DNA from: Volvox africanus
Taxonomy: Eukaryota > Chlorophyta > Chlorophyceae > Chlamydomonadales > Volvocaceae
Assembly: GCA_030268105.1 (NCBI GenBank)
Contig: BSDZ01000079.1
Span: forward strand, 744,001 to 808,000
Length of the DNA: 64,000 bases
Direction of reading: 5' to 3'
The notes below the pieces were generated by a model. It worked only from the letters and a program-made list of their open reading frames with translations. It was not told the DNA's origin and did not search any database. Shown here in pieces: positions 13,101 through 25,100 of this stretch (positions are counted from its first letter, which is position 1; every line of letters begins with the position of its first letter). Position numbers and translations under genes: made by a program.

Positions 13101-16100
13101 GTGGTGGAGGTGGTGGAGGTGGTGGCGGGGGCGGTGGAGGTGGCGGCGGTGGCGGAGGTGGAGGCGGTGGAGGTGGTGGAGGTGGTGGAGGCGGTGGAGG
13201 TGGTGGAGGTGGTGGAGGCGGTGGAGGTGGCGGTGGTGGAGGCGGCGGCGGTGGTGGAGGCGGCGGTGGCGGCGGTGGAGGCGGTGGCGGCGGTGGAGGT
13301 GGTGGCGGCGGAGGCGGGGGTGGCGGCGGAGGAGGTGGTGGAGGAGGGGGCGGTGGAGGTGGCGGTGGCGGCGGTGGAGGAGGCGGTGGTGGAGGCGGAG
13401 GTGGAGGAGGCGGTGGCGGTGGCGGCGGTGGAGGAGGCGGTGGCGGTGGCGGTGGAGGTGGAGGCGGTGGAGGTGGTGGGGGTGGCGGTGGCGGCGGTGG
13501 TGGCGGCGGTGGCGGTGGGGGGGGCGGGGGTGGCGGTGGCGGAGGTGGTGGAGGCGGGGGCGGTGGAGGTGGCGGGGGCGGCGGTGGGGGCGGCGGAGGC
13601 GGTGGAGGAGGCGGAGGCGGTGGAGGCGGCGGAGGCGGCGGAGGTGGTGGTGGTGGTGGCGGTGGCGGAGGTGGAGGCGGAGGCGGTGGAGGTGGTGGAG
13701 GTGGTGGAGGTGGTGGCGGGGGCGGTGGAGGTGGCGGCGGTGGCGGCGGTGGCGGCGGTGGAGGCGGTGGAGGTGGCGGTGGCGGCGGTGGAGGAGGTGG
13801 CGGCGGTGGAGGTGGTGGAGGCGGTGGCGGCGGTGGAGGAGGTGGCGGCGGTGAAGGTGGTGGAGGCGGTGGAGGTGGCGGTGGTGGAGGCGGCGGCGGC
13901 GGCGGTGGAGGCGGAGGCGGCGGTGGAGGAGGTGGCGGCGGTGGAGGTGGTGGAGGCGGTGGAGGTGGCGGTGGAGGTGGTGGCGGTGGCGGCGGTGGAG
14001 GAGGCGGTGGCGGTGGCGGCGGAGGCGGGGGAGGTGGAGGTGGTGGTGGTGGTGGTGGCGGTGGCGGAGGTGGAGGCGGAGGCGGAGGCGGTGGAGGTGG
14101 TGGAGGTGGTGGAGGTGGTGGCGGGGGCGGTGGAGGTGGCGGCGGTGGCGGCGGTGGAGGCGGTGGAGGTGGCGGTGGCGGCGGTGGAGGAGGTGGAGGT
14201 GGCGGTGGAGGTGGTGGAGGCGGCGGTGGCGGAGGTGGAGGCGGTGGCGGTGGAGGTGGCGGTGGCGGCGGTGGAGGAGGTGGCGGCGGTGGAGGTGGTG
14301 GAGGCGGTGGAGGTGGCGGTGGTGGTGGAGGTGGTGGAGGTGGTGGAGGCGGAGGCGGCGGTGGAGGAGGTGGCGGCGGTGGAGGTGGTGGAGGAGGTGG
14401 AGGTGGCGGTGGCGGCGGTGGAGGAGGCGGTGGCGGTGGCGGTGGAGGTGGAGGCGGTGGAGGTGGCGGTGGTGGAGGCGGTGGCGGGGGTGGAGGCGGC
14501 GGTGGCGGCGGTGGAGGCGGTGGCGGCGGGGGAGGTGGTGGAGGAGGTGGCGGAGGCGGTGGCGGAGGTGGCGGCGGTGGAGGAGGCGGTGGTGGAGGCG
14601 GAGGTGGAGGCGGTGGAGGTGGTGGGGGCGGCGGTGGAGGTGGCGGTGGCGGCGGTGGAGGAGGCGGTGGCGGCGGTGGAGGAGGCGGTGGCGGCGGTGG
14701 AGGAGGCGGTGGCGGCGGTGGAGGTGGTGGGGGCGGCGGTGGAGGTGGCGGTGGCGGAGGTGGCGGAGGAGGGGGGGGAGGTGGCGGCGGCGGAGGTGGT
14801 GGAGGTGGAGGCGGTGGAGGTGGAGGCGGTGGAGGTGGAGGCGGTGGAGGTGGAGGCGGTGGAGGTGGAGGCGGTGGAGGTGGAGGCGGTGGAGGTGGAG
14901 GCGGTGGTGGCGGGGGCGGTGGAGGTGGAGGCGGAGGCGGTGGCGGCGGTGGAGGTGGTGGAGGCGGTGGTGGAGGTGGTGGAGGTGGTGGCGGTGGCGG
15001 TGGAGGAGGTGGTGGCGGTGGCGGCGGTGGAGGTGGCGGCGGTGGTGGCGGCGGTGGCGGTGGAGGGGGCGGGGGCGGAGGTGGGGGCGGCGGAGGTGGT
15101 GGTGGAGGCGGCGGAGGTGGCGGAGGCGGGGGCGGTGGCGGCGGTGGGGGAGGTGGAGGTGGAGGAGGAGGTGGAGGTGGAGGCGGTGGAGGTGGAGGCG
15201 GTGGTGGCGGGGGCGGTGGAGGTGGCGGCGGAGGCGGTGGCGGCGGTGGAGGTGGTGGAGGCGGTGGTGGAGGTGGTGGAGGTGGTGGCGGTGGCGGTGG
15301 AGGAGGTGGTGGCGGTGGCGGCGGTGGAGGTGGCGGCGGTGGTGGCGGCGGTGGCGGTGGAGGGGGCGGGGGCGGAGGTGGGGGCGGCGGAGGTGGTGGT
15401 GGAGGAGGCGGAGGAGGCGGAGGCGGGGGCGGTGGCGGCGGTGGGGGAGGTGGAGGTGGAGGAGGAGGTGGAGGTGGCGGCGGAGGAGGTGGGGGCGGCG
15501 GCGGGGGCGGCGGTGGAGGTGGGGGCGGCGGCGGGGGCGGCGGCGGAGGTGGGGGCGGCGGCGGGGGCGGCGGCGGAGGTGGGGGCGGCGGCGGGGGCGG
15601 CGGCGGAGGTGGGGGCGGCGGAGGCGGTGGTGGGGGCGGCGGTGGCGGTGGTGGCGGTGGGGGAGGTGGAGGAGGAGGAGGAGGTGGCGGGGGCGGAGGA
15701 GGTGGCGGGGGCGGCGGCGGGGGCGGCGGCGGTGGTGGTGGAGGCGGCGGCGGTGGAGGTGGTGGAGGTGGTGGCGGGGGCGGTGGAGGTGGCGGCGGAG
15801 GCGGTGGCGGCGGTGGAGGTGGTGGAGGCGGCGGTGGAGGCGGTGGAGGTGGTGGCGGTGGAGGTGGAGGTGGAGGCGGTGGAGGTGGTGGCGGGGGCGG
15901 TGGAGGTGGCGGCGGAGGCGGTGGCGGCGGTGGAGGAGGTGGCGGTGGCGGCGGTGGAGGAGGCGGTGGCGGTGGCGGTGGAGGTGGAGGCGGTGGAGGT
16001 GGTGGAGGTGGTGGAGGCGGTGGTGGAGGTGGTGGAGGTGGTGGCGGTGGCGGTGGAGGAGGTGGTGGCGGTGGCGGCGGTGGAGGTGGCGGCGGTGGTG

Positions 16101-19100
16101 GCGGCGGTGGCGGTGGAGGGGGCGGGGGCGGAGGTGGGGGCGGCGGAGGTGGTGGTGGAGGAGGCGGAGGTGGCGGAGGCGGGGGCGGTGGCGGCGGTGG
16201 GGGAGGTGGAGGTGGAGGAGGAGGTGGAGGTGGCGGCGGAGGAGGTGGGGGCGGCGGCGGGGGCGGCGGCGGAGGTGGGGGCGGCGGCGGGGGCGGCGGC
16301 GGAGGTGGGGGCGGCGGCGGGGGCGGCGGCGGAGGTGGGGGCGGCGGCGGGGGCGGCGGCGGAGGTGGGGGCGGCGGAGGCGGTGGTGGGGGCGGCGGCG
16401 GAGGTGGGGGCGGCGGAGGCGGTGGTGGGGGCGGCGGAGGCGGTGGTGGCGGTGGGGGAGGTGGAGGAGGAGGAGGAGGTGGCGGGGGCGGAGGAGGTGG
16501 CGGGGGCGGCGGCGGGGGCGGCGGCGGTGGTGGTGGAGGCGGCGGCGGTGGAGGTGGTGGAGGTGGTGGCGGGGGCGGTGGAGGTGGCGGCGGAGGCGGT
16601 GGCGGCGGTGGAGGTGGTGGAGGCGGCGGTGGAGGCGGTGGAGGTGGTGGCGGTGGAGGTGGAGGTGGAGGCGGTGGAGGTGGTGGCGGGGGCGGTGGAG
16701 GTGGCGGCGGAGGCGGTGGCGGCGGTGGAGGAGGTGGCGGTGGCGGCGGTGGAGGAGGCGGTGGCGGTGGCGGTGGAGGTGGAGGCGGTGGAGGTGGTGG
16801 AGGTGGTGGAGGCGGTGGCGGTGGCGGTGGTGGAGGCGGCGGCGGGGGTGGAGGCGGCGGTGGCGGCGGTGGAGGCGGTGGCGGCGGGGGAGGTGGTGGA
16901 GGTGGAGGCGGCGGTGGCGGCGGAGGAGGTGGTGGAGGAGGTGGCGGTGGAGGTGGCGGTGGCGGCGGTGGAGGAGGCGGTGGTGGAGGCGGAGGTGGAG
17001 GCGGTGGAGGTGGTGGAGGTGGTGGCGGTGGCGGCGGTGGAGGAGGCGGTGGCGGCGGTGGAGGAGGCGGTGGCGGCGGTGGAGGAGGCGGTGGCGGAGG
17101 TGGCGGCGGTGGCGGTGGAGGGGGCGGGGGCGGAGGTGGGGGCGGCGGAGGTGGTGGTGGAGGCGGCGGAGGTGGCGGAGGCGGCGGAGGCGGTGGCGGC
17201 GGTGGGGGAGGTGGAGGTGGAGGAGGAGGTGGAGGTGGCGGCGGGGGCGGCGGCGGAGGTGGGGGCGGCGGAGGCGGTGGTGGGGGCGGCGGTGGAGGTG
17301 GTGGCGGTGGGGGAGGTGGAGGAGGAGGAGGTGGTGGCGGGGGCGGAGGAGGTGGCGGGGGCGGCGGCGGGGGCGGCGGCGGTGGTGGTGGAGGCGGCGG
17401 CGGAGGCGGTGGAGGTGGCGGAGGAGGCGGTGGAGGTGGCGGGGGAGGCGGTGGAGGTGGTGGTGGTGGCGGGGGTGGAGGTGGTGGAGGCGGTGGCGGT
17501 GGAGGGGGCGGGGGTGGAGGCGGTGGAGGTGGAGGCGGTGGTGGCGGGGGCGGTGGAGGTGGCGGCGGAGGCGGTGGCGGCGGTGGAGGTGGTGGAGGCG
17601 GCGGTGGAGGCGGTGGAGGTGGTGGCGGTGGCGGTGGAGGAGGCGGTGGCGGTGGCGGCGGTGGAGGTGGCGGCGGTGGTGGCGGCGGTGGCGGTGGAGG
17701 GGGCGGGGGCGGAGGTGGGGGCGGCGGAGGTGGTGGTGGAGGCGGCGGAGGTGGCGGAGGCGGCGGAGGCGGTGGCGGCGGTGGCGGCGGTGGCGGTGGA
17801 GGTGGCGGAGGTGGAGGCGGGGGAGGCGGTGGTGGCGGCGGGGGTGGTGGTGGAGGTGGTGGCGGCGGTGGTGGAGGCGGTGGTGGAGGCGGTGGTGGAG
17901 GCGGTGGCGGTGGAGGGGGCGGGGGTGGCGGTGGTGGAGGTGGTGGAGGCGGTGGCGGTGGAGGGGGCGGGGGTGGGGGCGGCGGAGGCGGCGGTGGGGG
18001 CGGCGGTGGGGGGGGCGGAGGTGGGGGCGGCGGTGGAGGTGGTGGAGGAGGGGGAGGTGGAGGCGGTGGCGGAGGTGGTGGTGGCGGCGGTGGCGGAGGA
18101 GGAGGAGGTGGAGGAGGTGGCGGTGGCGGTGGGGGAGGAGGTGGAGGTGGCGGTGGTGGGGGTGGCGGTGGTGGGGGTGGCGGTAGTGGAGGTGGCGGTG
18201 GAGGAGGCGGCGGCGGAGGAGGAGGGGGTGGTGGCGGAGGCGGTGGTGGCGGGGGCGGAGGTGGTGGCGGGGGCGGAGGTGGTGGCGGGGGCGGAGGTGG
18301 TGGCGGGGGCGGAGGTGGTGGCGGGGGCGGAGGTGGTGGCGGGGGCGGAGGTGGTGGCGGGGGCGGAGGTGGAGGCGGCGGGGGAGGCGGGGGAGGAGGT
18401 GGAGGTGGCGGTGGTGGGGGTGGCGGTGGTGGGGGTGGCGGTGGTGGAGGTGGCGGTGGAGGAGGCGGCGGCGGAGGAGGAGGGGGTGGTGGCGGTGGCG
18501 GAGGTGGTGGTGGGGGAGGCGGCGGAGGAGGTGGTGGCGGGGGCGGTGGAGGTGGAGGTGGTGGCGGGGGCGGAGGTGGTGGCGGGGGCGGAGGTGGTGG
18601 CGGGGGCGGAGGTGGTGGCGGGGGCGGAGGTGGTGGCGGGGGCGGAGGTGGTGGCGGGGGCGGAGGTGGTGGCGGGGGCGGAGGTGGTGGCGGGGGTGGC
18701 GGAGGTGGAGGAGGCGGAGGTGGTGGCGGTGGAGGCGGCGGCGGCGGCGGGGGCGGGGGTGGTGGCGGCGGTGGCGGGGGAGGAGGCGGTGGCGGCGGGG
18801 GAGGTGGTGGCGGTGGAGGCGGAGGAGGTGGCGGGGGCGGCGGAGGTGGTGGGGGTGGTGGAGGTGGTGGAGGAGGCGGCGGAGGAGGTGGTGGCGGGGG
18901 CGGAGGTGGTGGCGGGGGCGGAGGTGGTGGCGGGGGTGGCGGAGGTGGAGGAGGCGGAGGTGGTGGCGGTGGAGGCGGCGGCGGCGGCGGGGGCGGGGGT
19001 GGTGGCGGCGGTGGCGGGGGAGGAGGCGGTGGCGGCGGGGGAGGTGGTGGCGGTGGAGGCGGAGGAGGTGGCGGGGGCGGCGGAGGTGGTGGGGGTGGTG

Positions 19101-22100
19101 GAGGTGGTGGAGGAGGCGGCGGAGGGGGCGGAGGAGGAGGTGGCGGGGGCGGCGGAGGTGGTGGCGGGGGAGGCGGCGGAGGAGGTGGTGGAGGGGGCGG
19201 AGGAGGCGGTGGAGGCGGCGGAGGTGGTGGTGGAGGGGGAGGCGGCGGAGGAGGTGGTGGAGGGGGCGGAGGAGGAGGGGGCGGGGGAGGCGGAGGTGGT
19301 GGTGGAGGCGGTGGAGGTGGCGGAGGCGGGGGTGGCGGAGGAGGTGGAGGAGGCGGCGGAGGTGGGGGGGGAGGCGGAGGTGGTGGTGGAGGCGGCGGAG
19401 GTGGCGGAGGCGGGGGTGGCGGAGGAGGTGGAGGAGGCGGCGGAGGTGGGGGGGGAGGGGGCGGAGGAGGAGGTGGCGGGGGTGGCGGGGGTGGTGGAGG
19501 AGGCGGCGGAGGTGGGGGGGGAGGCGGAGGTGGTGGCGGGGGTGGCGGAGGAGGTGGTGGCGGGGGAGGCGGCGGAGGTGGTGGTGGCGGGGGAGGCGGC
19601 GGAGGTGGTGGTGGAGGGGGAGGCGGCGGAGGAGGTGGTGGAGGGGGCGGAGGAGGAGGGGGCGGGGGAGGCGGAGGTGGTGGTGGAGGCGGTGGAGGTG
19701 GCGGAGGCGGGGGTGGCGGAGGAGGTGGAGGAGGCGGCGGAGGTGGCGGAGGCGGGGGTGGCGGAGGAGGTGGAGGAGGCGGCGGAGGTGGGGGGGGAGG
19801 AGGAGGTGGTGGCGGGGGCGGCGGAGGTGGTGGCGGGGGAGGCGGCGGAGGTGGTGGTGGCGGGGGAGGCGGAGGTGGTGGCGGGGGTGGCGGAGGAGGT
19901 GGTGGCGGGGGCGGCGGCGGAGGTGGTGGTGGCGGGGGAGGCGGCGGAGGTGGTGGTGGCGGGGGAGGCGGCGGCGGAGGTGGTGGAGGAGGTGGCGGAG
20001 GTGGAGGAGGGGGAGGCGGAGGAGGTGGTGGCGGGGGAGGCGGAGGAGGAGGTGGCGGGGGAGGCGGAGGTGGTGGTGGAGGCGGCGGAGGTGGCGGAGG
20101 CGGGGGTGGCGGAGGAGGTGGAGGAGGCGGCGGAGGTGGGGGGGGAGGCGGAGGTGGTGGCGGGGGTGGCGGAGGAGGAGGGGGCGGGGGCGGCGGAGGT
20201 GGTGGAGGAGGCGGCGGAGGTGGTGGTGGAGGGGGAGGCGGCGGAGGAGGTGGTGGAGGGGGCGGAGGTGGTGGCGGGGGTGGCGGAGGAGGTGGTGGCG
20301 GGGGAGGCGGCGGAGGTGGTGGTGGCGGGGGAGGCGGCGGAGGTGGTGGTGGCGGGGGAGGCGGCGGAGGTGGTGGTGGCGGGGGAGGCGGCGGAGGTGG
20401 TGGTGGCGGGGGAGGCGGCGGAGGTGGTGGTGGCGGGGGAGGCGGCGGAGGTGGTGGTGGCGGGGGAGGTGGCGGAGGAGGTGGTGGCGGGGGAGGCGGC
20501 GGAGGAGGTGGTGGAGGGGGCGGAGGAGGAGGGGGCGGGGGCGGCGGTGGAGGAGGCGGTGGCGGCGGTGGAGGAGGCGGTGGCGGCGGTGGAGGTGGTG
20601 GGGGCGGCGGTGGAGGTGGCGGTGGCGGAGGTGGCGGAGGAGGGGGGGGAGGTGGCGGCGGCGGAGGTGGTGGAGGTGGAGGCGGTGGAGGAGGGGGAGG
20701 TGGAGGCGGTGGCGGAGGTGGTGGTGGCGGCGGTGGCGGAGGAGGAGGAGGTGGTGGAGGTGGCGGTGGCGGTGGGGGAGGAGGTGGAGGTGGCGGTGGT
20801 GGGGGTGGCGGTGGTGGGGGTGGCGGCGGAGGGGGTGGCGGGGGAGGCGGCGGAGGGGGGGGCGGCGGGGGCGGCGGGGGCGGAGGTGGTGGCGGGGGCG
20901 GGGGAGGTGGAGGGGGCGGCGGAGGTGGAGGCGGCGGCGGCGGCGGTGGCGGGGGTGGGGGGGGAGGCGGAGGTGGTGGCGGGGGTGGCGGAGGAGGTGG
21001 TGGCGGGGGAGGCGGCGGAGGTGGTGGTGGAGGGGGCGGAGGAGGAGGGGGCGGGGGCGGCGGAGGTGGTGGGGGTGGCGGAGGCGGCGGAGGAGGTGGC
21101 GGGGGAGGCGGCGGAGGTGGTGGCGGCGGTGGCGGGGGCGGCGGTGGTGGGGGCGGCGGAGGTGGTGGGGGAGGCGGTGGCGGGGGTGGTGGCGGTGGCG
21201 GGGGAGGCGGAGGGGGCGGCGGAGGGGGTGGAGGAGGTGGTGGAGGTGGCGGGGGTGGAGGCGGCGGGGGTGGAGGCGGGGGAGGCGGGGGTGGAGGTGG
21301 AGGTGGTGGTGGCGGGGGAGGCGGGGGTGGAGGCGGAGGAGGTGGTGGCGGGGGCGGCGGCGGAGGCGGTGGGGGCGGCGGCGGTGGAGGGGGCGGAGGT
21401 GGTGGGGGCGGAGGTGGCGGGGGTGGAGGTGGCGGGGGTGGAGGCGGCGGGGGTGGAGGTGGTGGTGGTGGCGGGGGAGGCGGGGGTGGAGGAGGAGGGG
21501 GCGGGGGTGGTGGAGGAGGCGGGGGCGGGGGAGGCGGAGGAGGTGGTGGAGGCGGCGGAGGTGGTGGGGGAGGAGGTGGGGGCGGAGGTGGTGGTGGTGT
21601 AGGTGGCGGAGGTGGCGGTGGCGGCGGTGGGGGCGGGGGCGGAGGCCAGGGGGGGGGCGGTGGAGGGGGGGGCGGCGGTGGGGGCGGCGGAGGGGAGGGT
21701 GGCGGTGGCGGCGGTGGCGGCGGGAAGGGGGGTGGGGGTGGAGGCGGTGGAGGCGGTGGGGGCGGTGGAGGGAATGGCGGAGGGGGTGGCGGTGGGGGTG
21801 GAGGTGGAGGGGGTGGAGGGAATGGGGGCGGCGGTGGCGGAGGCAGCGGCGGGGGGGGCGGGGGTGGAGGCGGCGGAGGCGGTGGCGGCAAAGGAGGCGG
21901 CGGTGGCGGTGGCGGCAGCGGCGGTGGTGGTGGCGGCGGTGGTGGTGGCGGTGGTGGCGGCGGCGGGAAAGGGGGTGGCGGCGGTGGTGGTGGAGGCGGC
22001 GGAGGCGGCGGTGGAAAGGGGGGTGGCGGCGGCGGTGGCGGTGGCGGCGGTGGAGGTGGTGGGAATGGCGGCGGAGGAGGCGGCGGTGGCGGGAACGGAG

Positions 22101-25100
22101 GCGGTGGTGGAGGTGGGGGTGGCGGTGGCGGCGGCGGTGGGAACGGAGGCGGTGGTGGAGGTGGAGGTGGAGGTGGAGGGGGCGGGGGCGAGGGACTAGG
22201 TGGTTTCGGAGGCGGAGGCCGAGGTGGTGGCGGGCTAGGACTTGGTGGCGGCGGCGACGGAGGTGACGGGCTGGGCGGCGGCGGACTAGGTGGCAACGGG
22301 CTCGGCGGCGGTGGGCTGGGCGGTGACGGACTTGGTGGCAGTGGGCTCGGCGGCATGATATCCGGGAACCTAAATGGGCAGCACTTCTCACCAGTGCCGT
22401 CTATCAGAGACACCAGCGGGTAGCCGAGCGAGTTCTGCAGGAACAATCTGTTGGCGATGTTGCATGGCGTCTTCGCCCGAACGCAAATCCTGCTGTCGCT
22501 GAGTTCTGAAATGGACAGGTCAATTGACGTCCAGCGTATCCGCATCGCCACATTATTTGGTACGACATCAATGTACACACCCGCGGACAGGGGCTTTCCA
22601 TTATACGACATGGGTGAACGAATACCATCGAAAGCGGTTTTGCACTGGTGCTCTGCAGAGCATTGGAGGAGGGGGAAGAAGCATTGGATACGCCAGCAGT
22701 GGAAGGCTGATGATGCGGTGGTGTCAAGCACGAATCTTACGGACACACGGACAGTGGAATGGATATAGGAGCAGAGATGACGTTGGTTTGGGATTGCTGA
22801 GGTGGAAGCGCCATCACGACGCACTGTAGTAAGTGTGCTGGTGCGTGTATGAAGCGGATGTGGCCGAGGATGGTGCGGCTTATCCCTCCCCATAACTGAG
22901 GAGCGAGATATCGTGGCCCCATACCAACCGTCAACCAATCAGCCCTCAAATGCCCTAACCCCTCCCTCGCCTTCTGCCATTCCCACGAAAAGGATATTTC
23001 AGCATTCCTGTCCGTCTGTAAGGAGTCCTCGAAGCCGACCGAAAGCTCGGGCAGGCACAGACATCAGCACGCACCGGAATGCCAAAGCAAGAATGGTCCA
23101 ATTAAACATCCAACCCTCAACCCCCCTCAAACCACATCCCCCGCCCTTCCCATCTCATAAACGGCTCCCCAGATCCGCAATCATGTCAACCATCGCCATT
23201 CACACAATACAAGATGTGGAAACGACGCCCGCCACGCAGATATCCATGTCTGTGTTTACTTTTGCCTGCCCATGTATGTCACCATATTGGCAGGAGATTG
23301 ATTTCGGCGACAGATTCACGTGGCCCCTTTCAAGCGGTCCTCTGTGGAGCTATACTTGTTCCAGTAGTGACCAGCTTGACTTATCCACATAAGGCCTTTC
23401 AGTGTGAGCAGGGATGCTTCTGCCCGACCAACCAGCCATGCCTTCACGTCGGGGCTCGGCCGAACATGAGCGAGACAGATACACCGAACCATCCCAGCCC
23501 TCCCAACCACCGCTTTAGGTCCGCGTCTCCATGTCCCTTCCCCCGGGTCCCCTTCCTCTCCACATGAAAGAGGTCCTCCAACGGGGTTGGCATTTATCCT
23601 CCCTCTCTTTGCCCGAGTCCCGAGTCAGTCAGAGCCTCCCCATGACTGAGCACGTTTGGCCCAATAAATACTTACTTAGACCGAACATGATCTTGTGCAC
23701 ATTTGCCGTGATCTGCCGGCAGCAAGGGTTCGCCCGGTTGCAGCCCGGACACGTGACCGTGAAGCAGAAATCCGAAAGAGTCGCATTAATGGGCCGTGTG
23801 GTTGGGGCGCCCAGGTAGCAAGGGCTGCCGGATGCCGACGCGTTGCAGCTGTAAAAAGGGAAGCTGTTACCGCGGAATATTACCGGTGACACTTGCAGGA
23901 GCTCCCTGATGTTCCAAACAACGGAGGGACAAGGGCCGGGCAAGGGAGACGGACATGAAGAGACGGGGCAGGTGGAAGGACTAATACTAGGACTAGGACT
24001 AGGTGTTGACAAAGAAAGCATGGGGAAGGGACATGGAGGCGCGGAGGCGGGGCCAGCTGGGGCCAGGTTGCATGTGTGGATGATGTAGACGAAGAACAAA
24101 GCACTTCTACCGATTCCGCGTTCGTTTCCCCCCCTCCCTGTCCCAAACCACTAGAAACAATAAATTACAGAACTGAAGCACTGTTCGCGAAGAAACATGA
24201 CAAGAAACGTCTTCAGGTGACGAGAAACAATCGAGAATGCCTTAGCTCCTGTCGGCGTGAGATATCGGGTGCACGTGCAAGAAGTTGTTCTTCGGAGGGC
24301 GGACAGGTGGGCGGACAGACAACTGACAAGCTAGTTGATACTGGACGCTGATGCTTTCAAAGATGGACCTCAGGTAGGAAGAAGCGGGCACTTCCTCAGG
24401 AAAATGAGGCATGGACTCTCAAGGCCGTACATCGCCTCTGAGCATGTAGCTACCTTGCATTAGTAAGACTCATAACGCTAGTTTAAATTAAGACTACTGA
24501 AGTCTCCTCATGGTACTTTTATCACACGCAGATGCGATATCATTAAGAAGCCGATGCACGTCACGCTGATGCAAACATCCGCTAACAACGGGTACAGCCA
24601 CGACAGATTATGCATTATTTCGTAATAGATAAAGAAATATTATTGCATTTAGCCGTATTCGCTTGCTAGCAGTCCGATCCAGACATACCCATGAGGATGA
24701 CAATATGCAGTGTCACAAGAATGTGAGTGTCAAACATTTTAGCAATAGACTGAGATGGCCATAATATTGTGGAGAGGGGAGGCATTTCTGACGCTGCGTC
24801 CCAAATAGGTGAAGCCCCAACGCGCTCGCGAGTGGACTTTCATATCCTCCACACCTTGCCCTAACCAGTGTGGCGCTAAGCATTCTTAAAGCGTACGCTA
24901 AAAGCACAGCATGCATGGTTTGGTACTAGCGTGCAAGCGTGTTTCACACAGGTAGCTCAAGGACGACCCGAAAAACACCTTGGGAAACATACCTTCCTAT
25001 GTTGTCTGACTCCAATTCATCTGCAAACAAAGAACAGAATAGAGCAATCGTTAAGTACTACCTTTCCGAACAGCAACTGTGCAGCAATAGCAAGCAGTAA

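Larger units (their letters stand above)
11593..22353 (-). repeat. Polyproline-coding (CCN) tract, 10,761 bp
   Basis: Every codon from 22353 down to 11593 belongs to the proline-rich rod (3587 codons). On the plus strand it appears as an unbroken NGG pattern whose variable base is mixed. The 5' end has SPPPP/SPSPP extensin-like glycomodules with isolated R, K and W. Both flanks carry Phe at 16-codon spacing (15 Pro then Phe, for example 11641 to 11689). In the core between 21600 and 11878 only two codons are not proline: Leu at 18184-18186 and Ser at 13852-13854. Thr codons at 21598-21600 and 11878-11880 bound the core. Uninterrupted runs are therefore 1137, 1443 and 657 prolines. No frame-breaking indel is present. 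Confidence 0.95.

Noticed and set aside
11710..13854. A 714-codon Trp/Arg/Gly plus-strand frame
   Set aside because: A third shadow of the repeat; composition follows directly from shifting the NGG pattern.
11892..21602. A 3236-codon plus-strand frame rich in Val, Glu and Ala opposite the proline rod
   Set aside because: It is the antisense shadow of the NGG/CCN array, where stop codons are almost impossible. It has no start context, no splice support and no domain; the same explains the adjoining frame at 21603-22199.
11523..22391. A 3622-codon minus-strand frame of His, Arg, Leu and Pro
   Set aside because: This is the out-of-frame reading of the same CCN tract. Only the proline frame connects in phase to the pherophorin domains on both sides.
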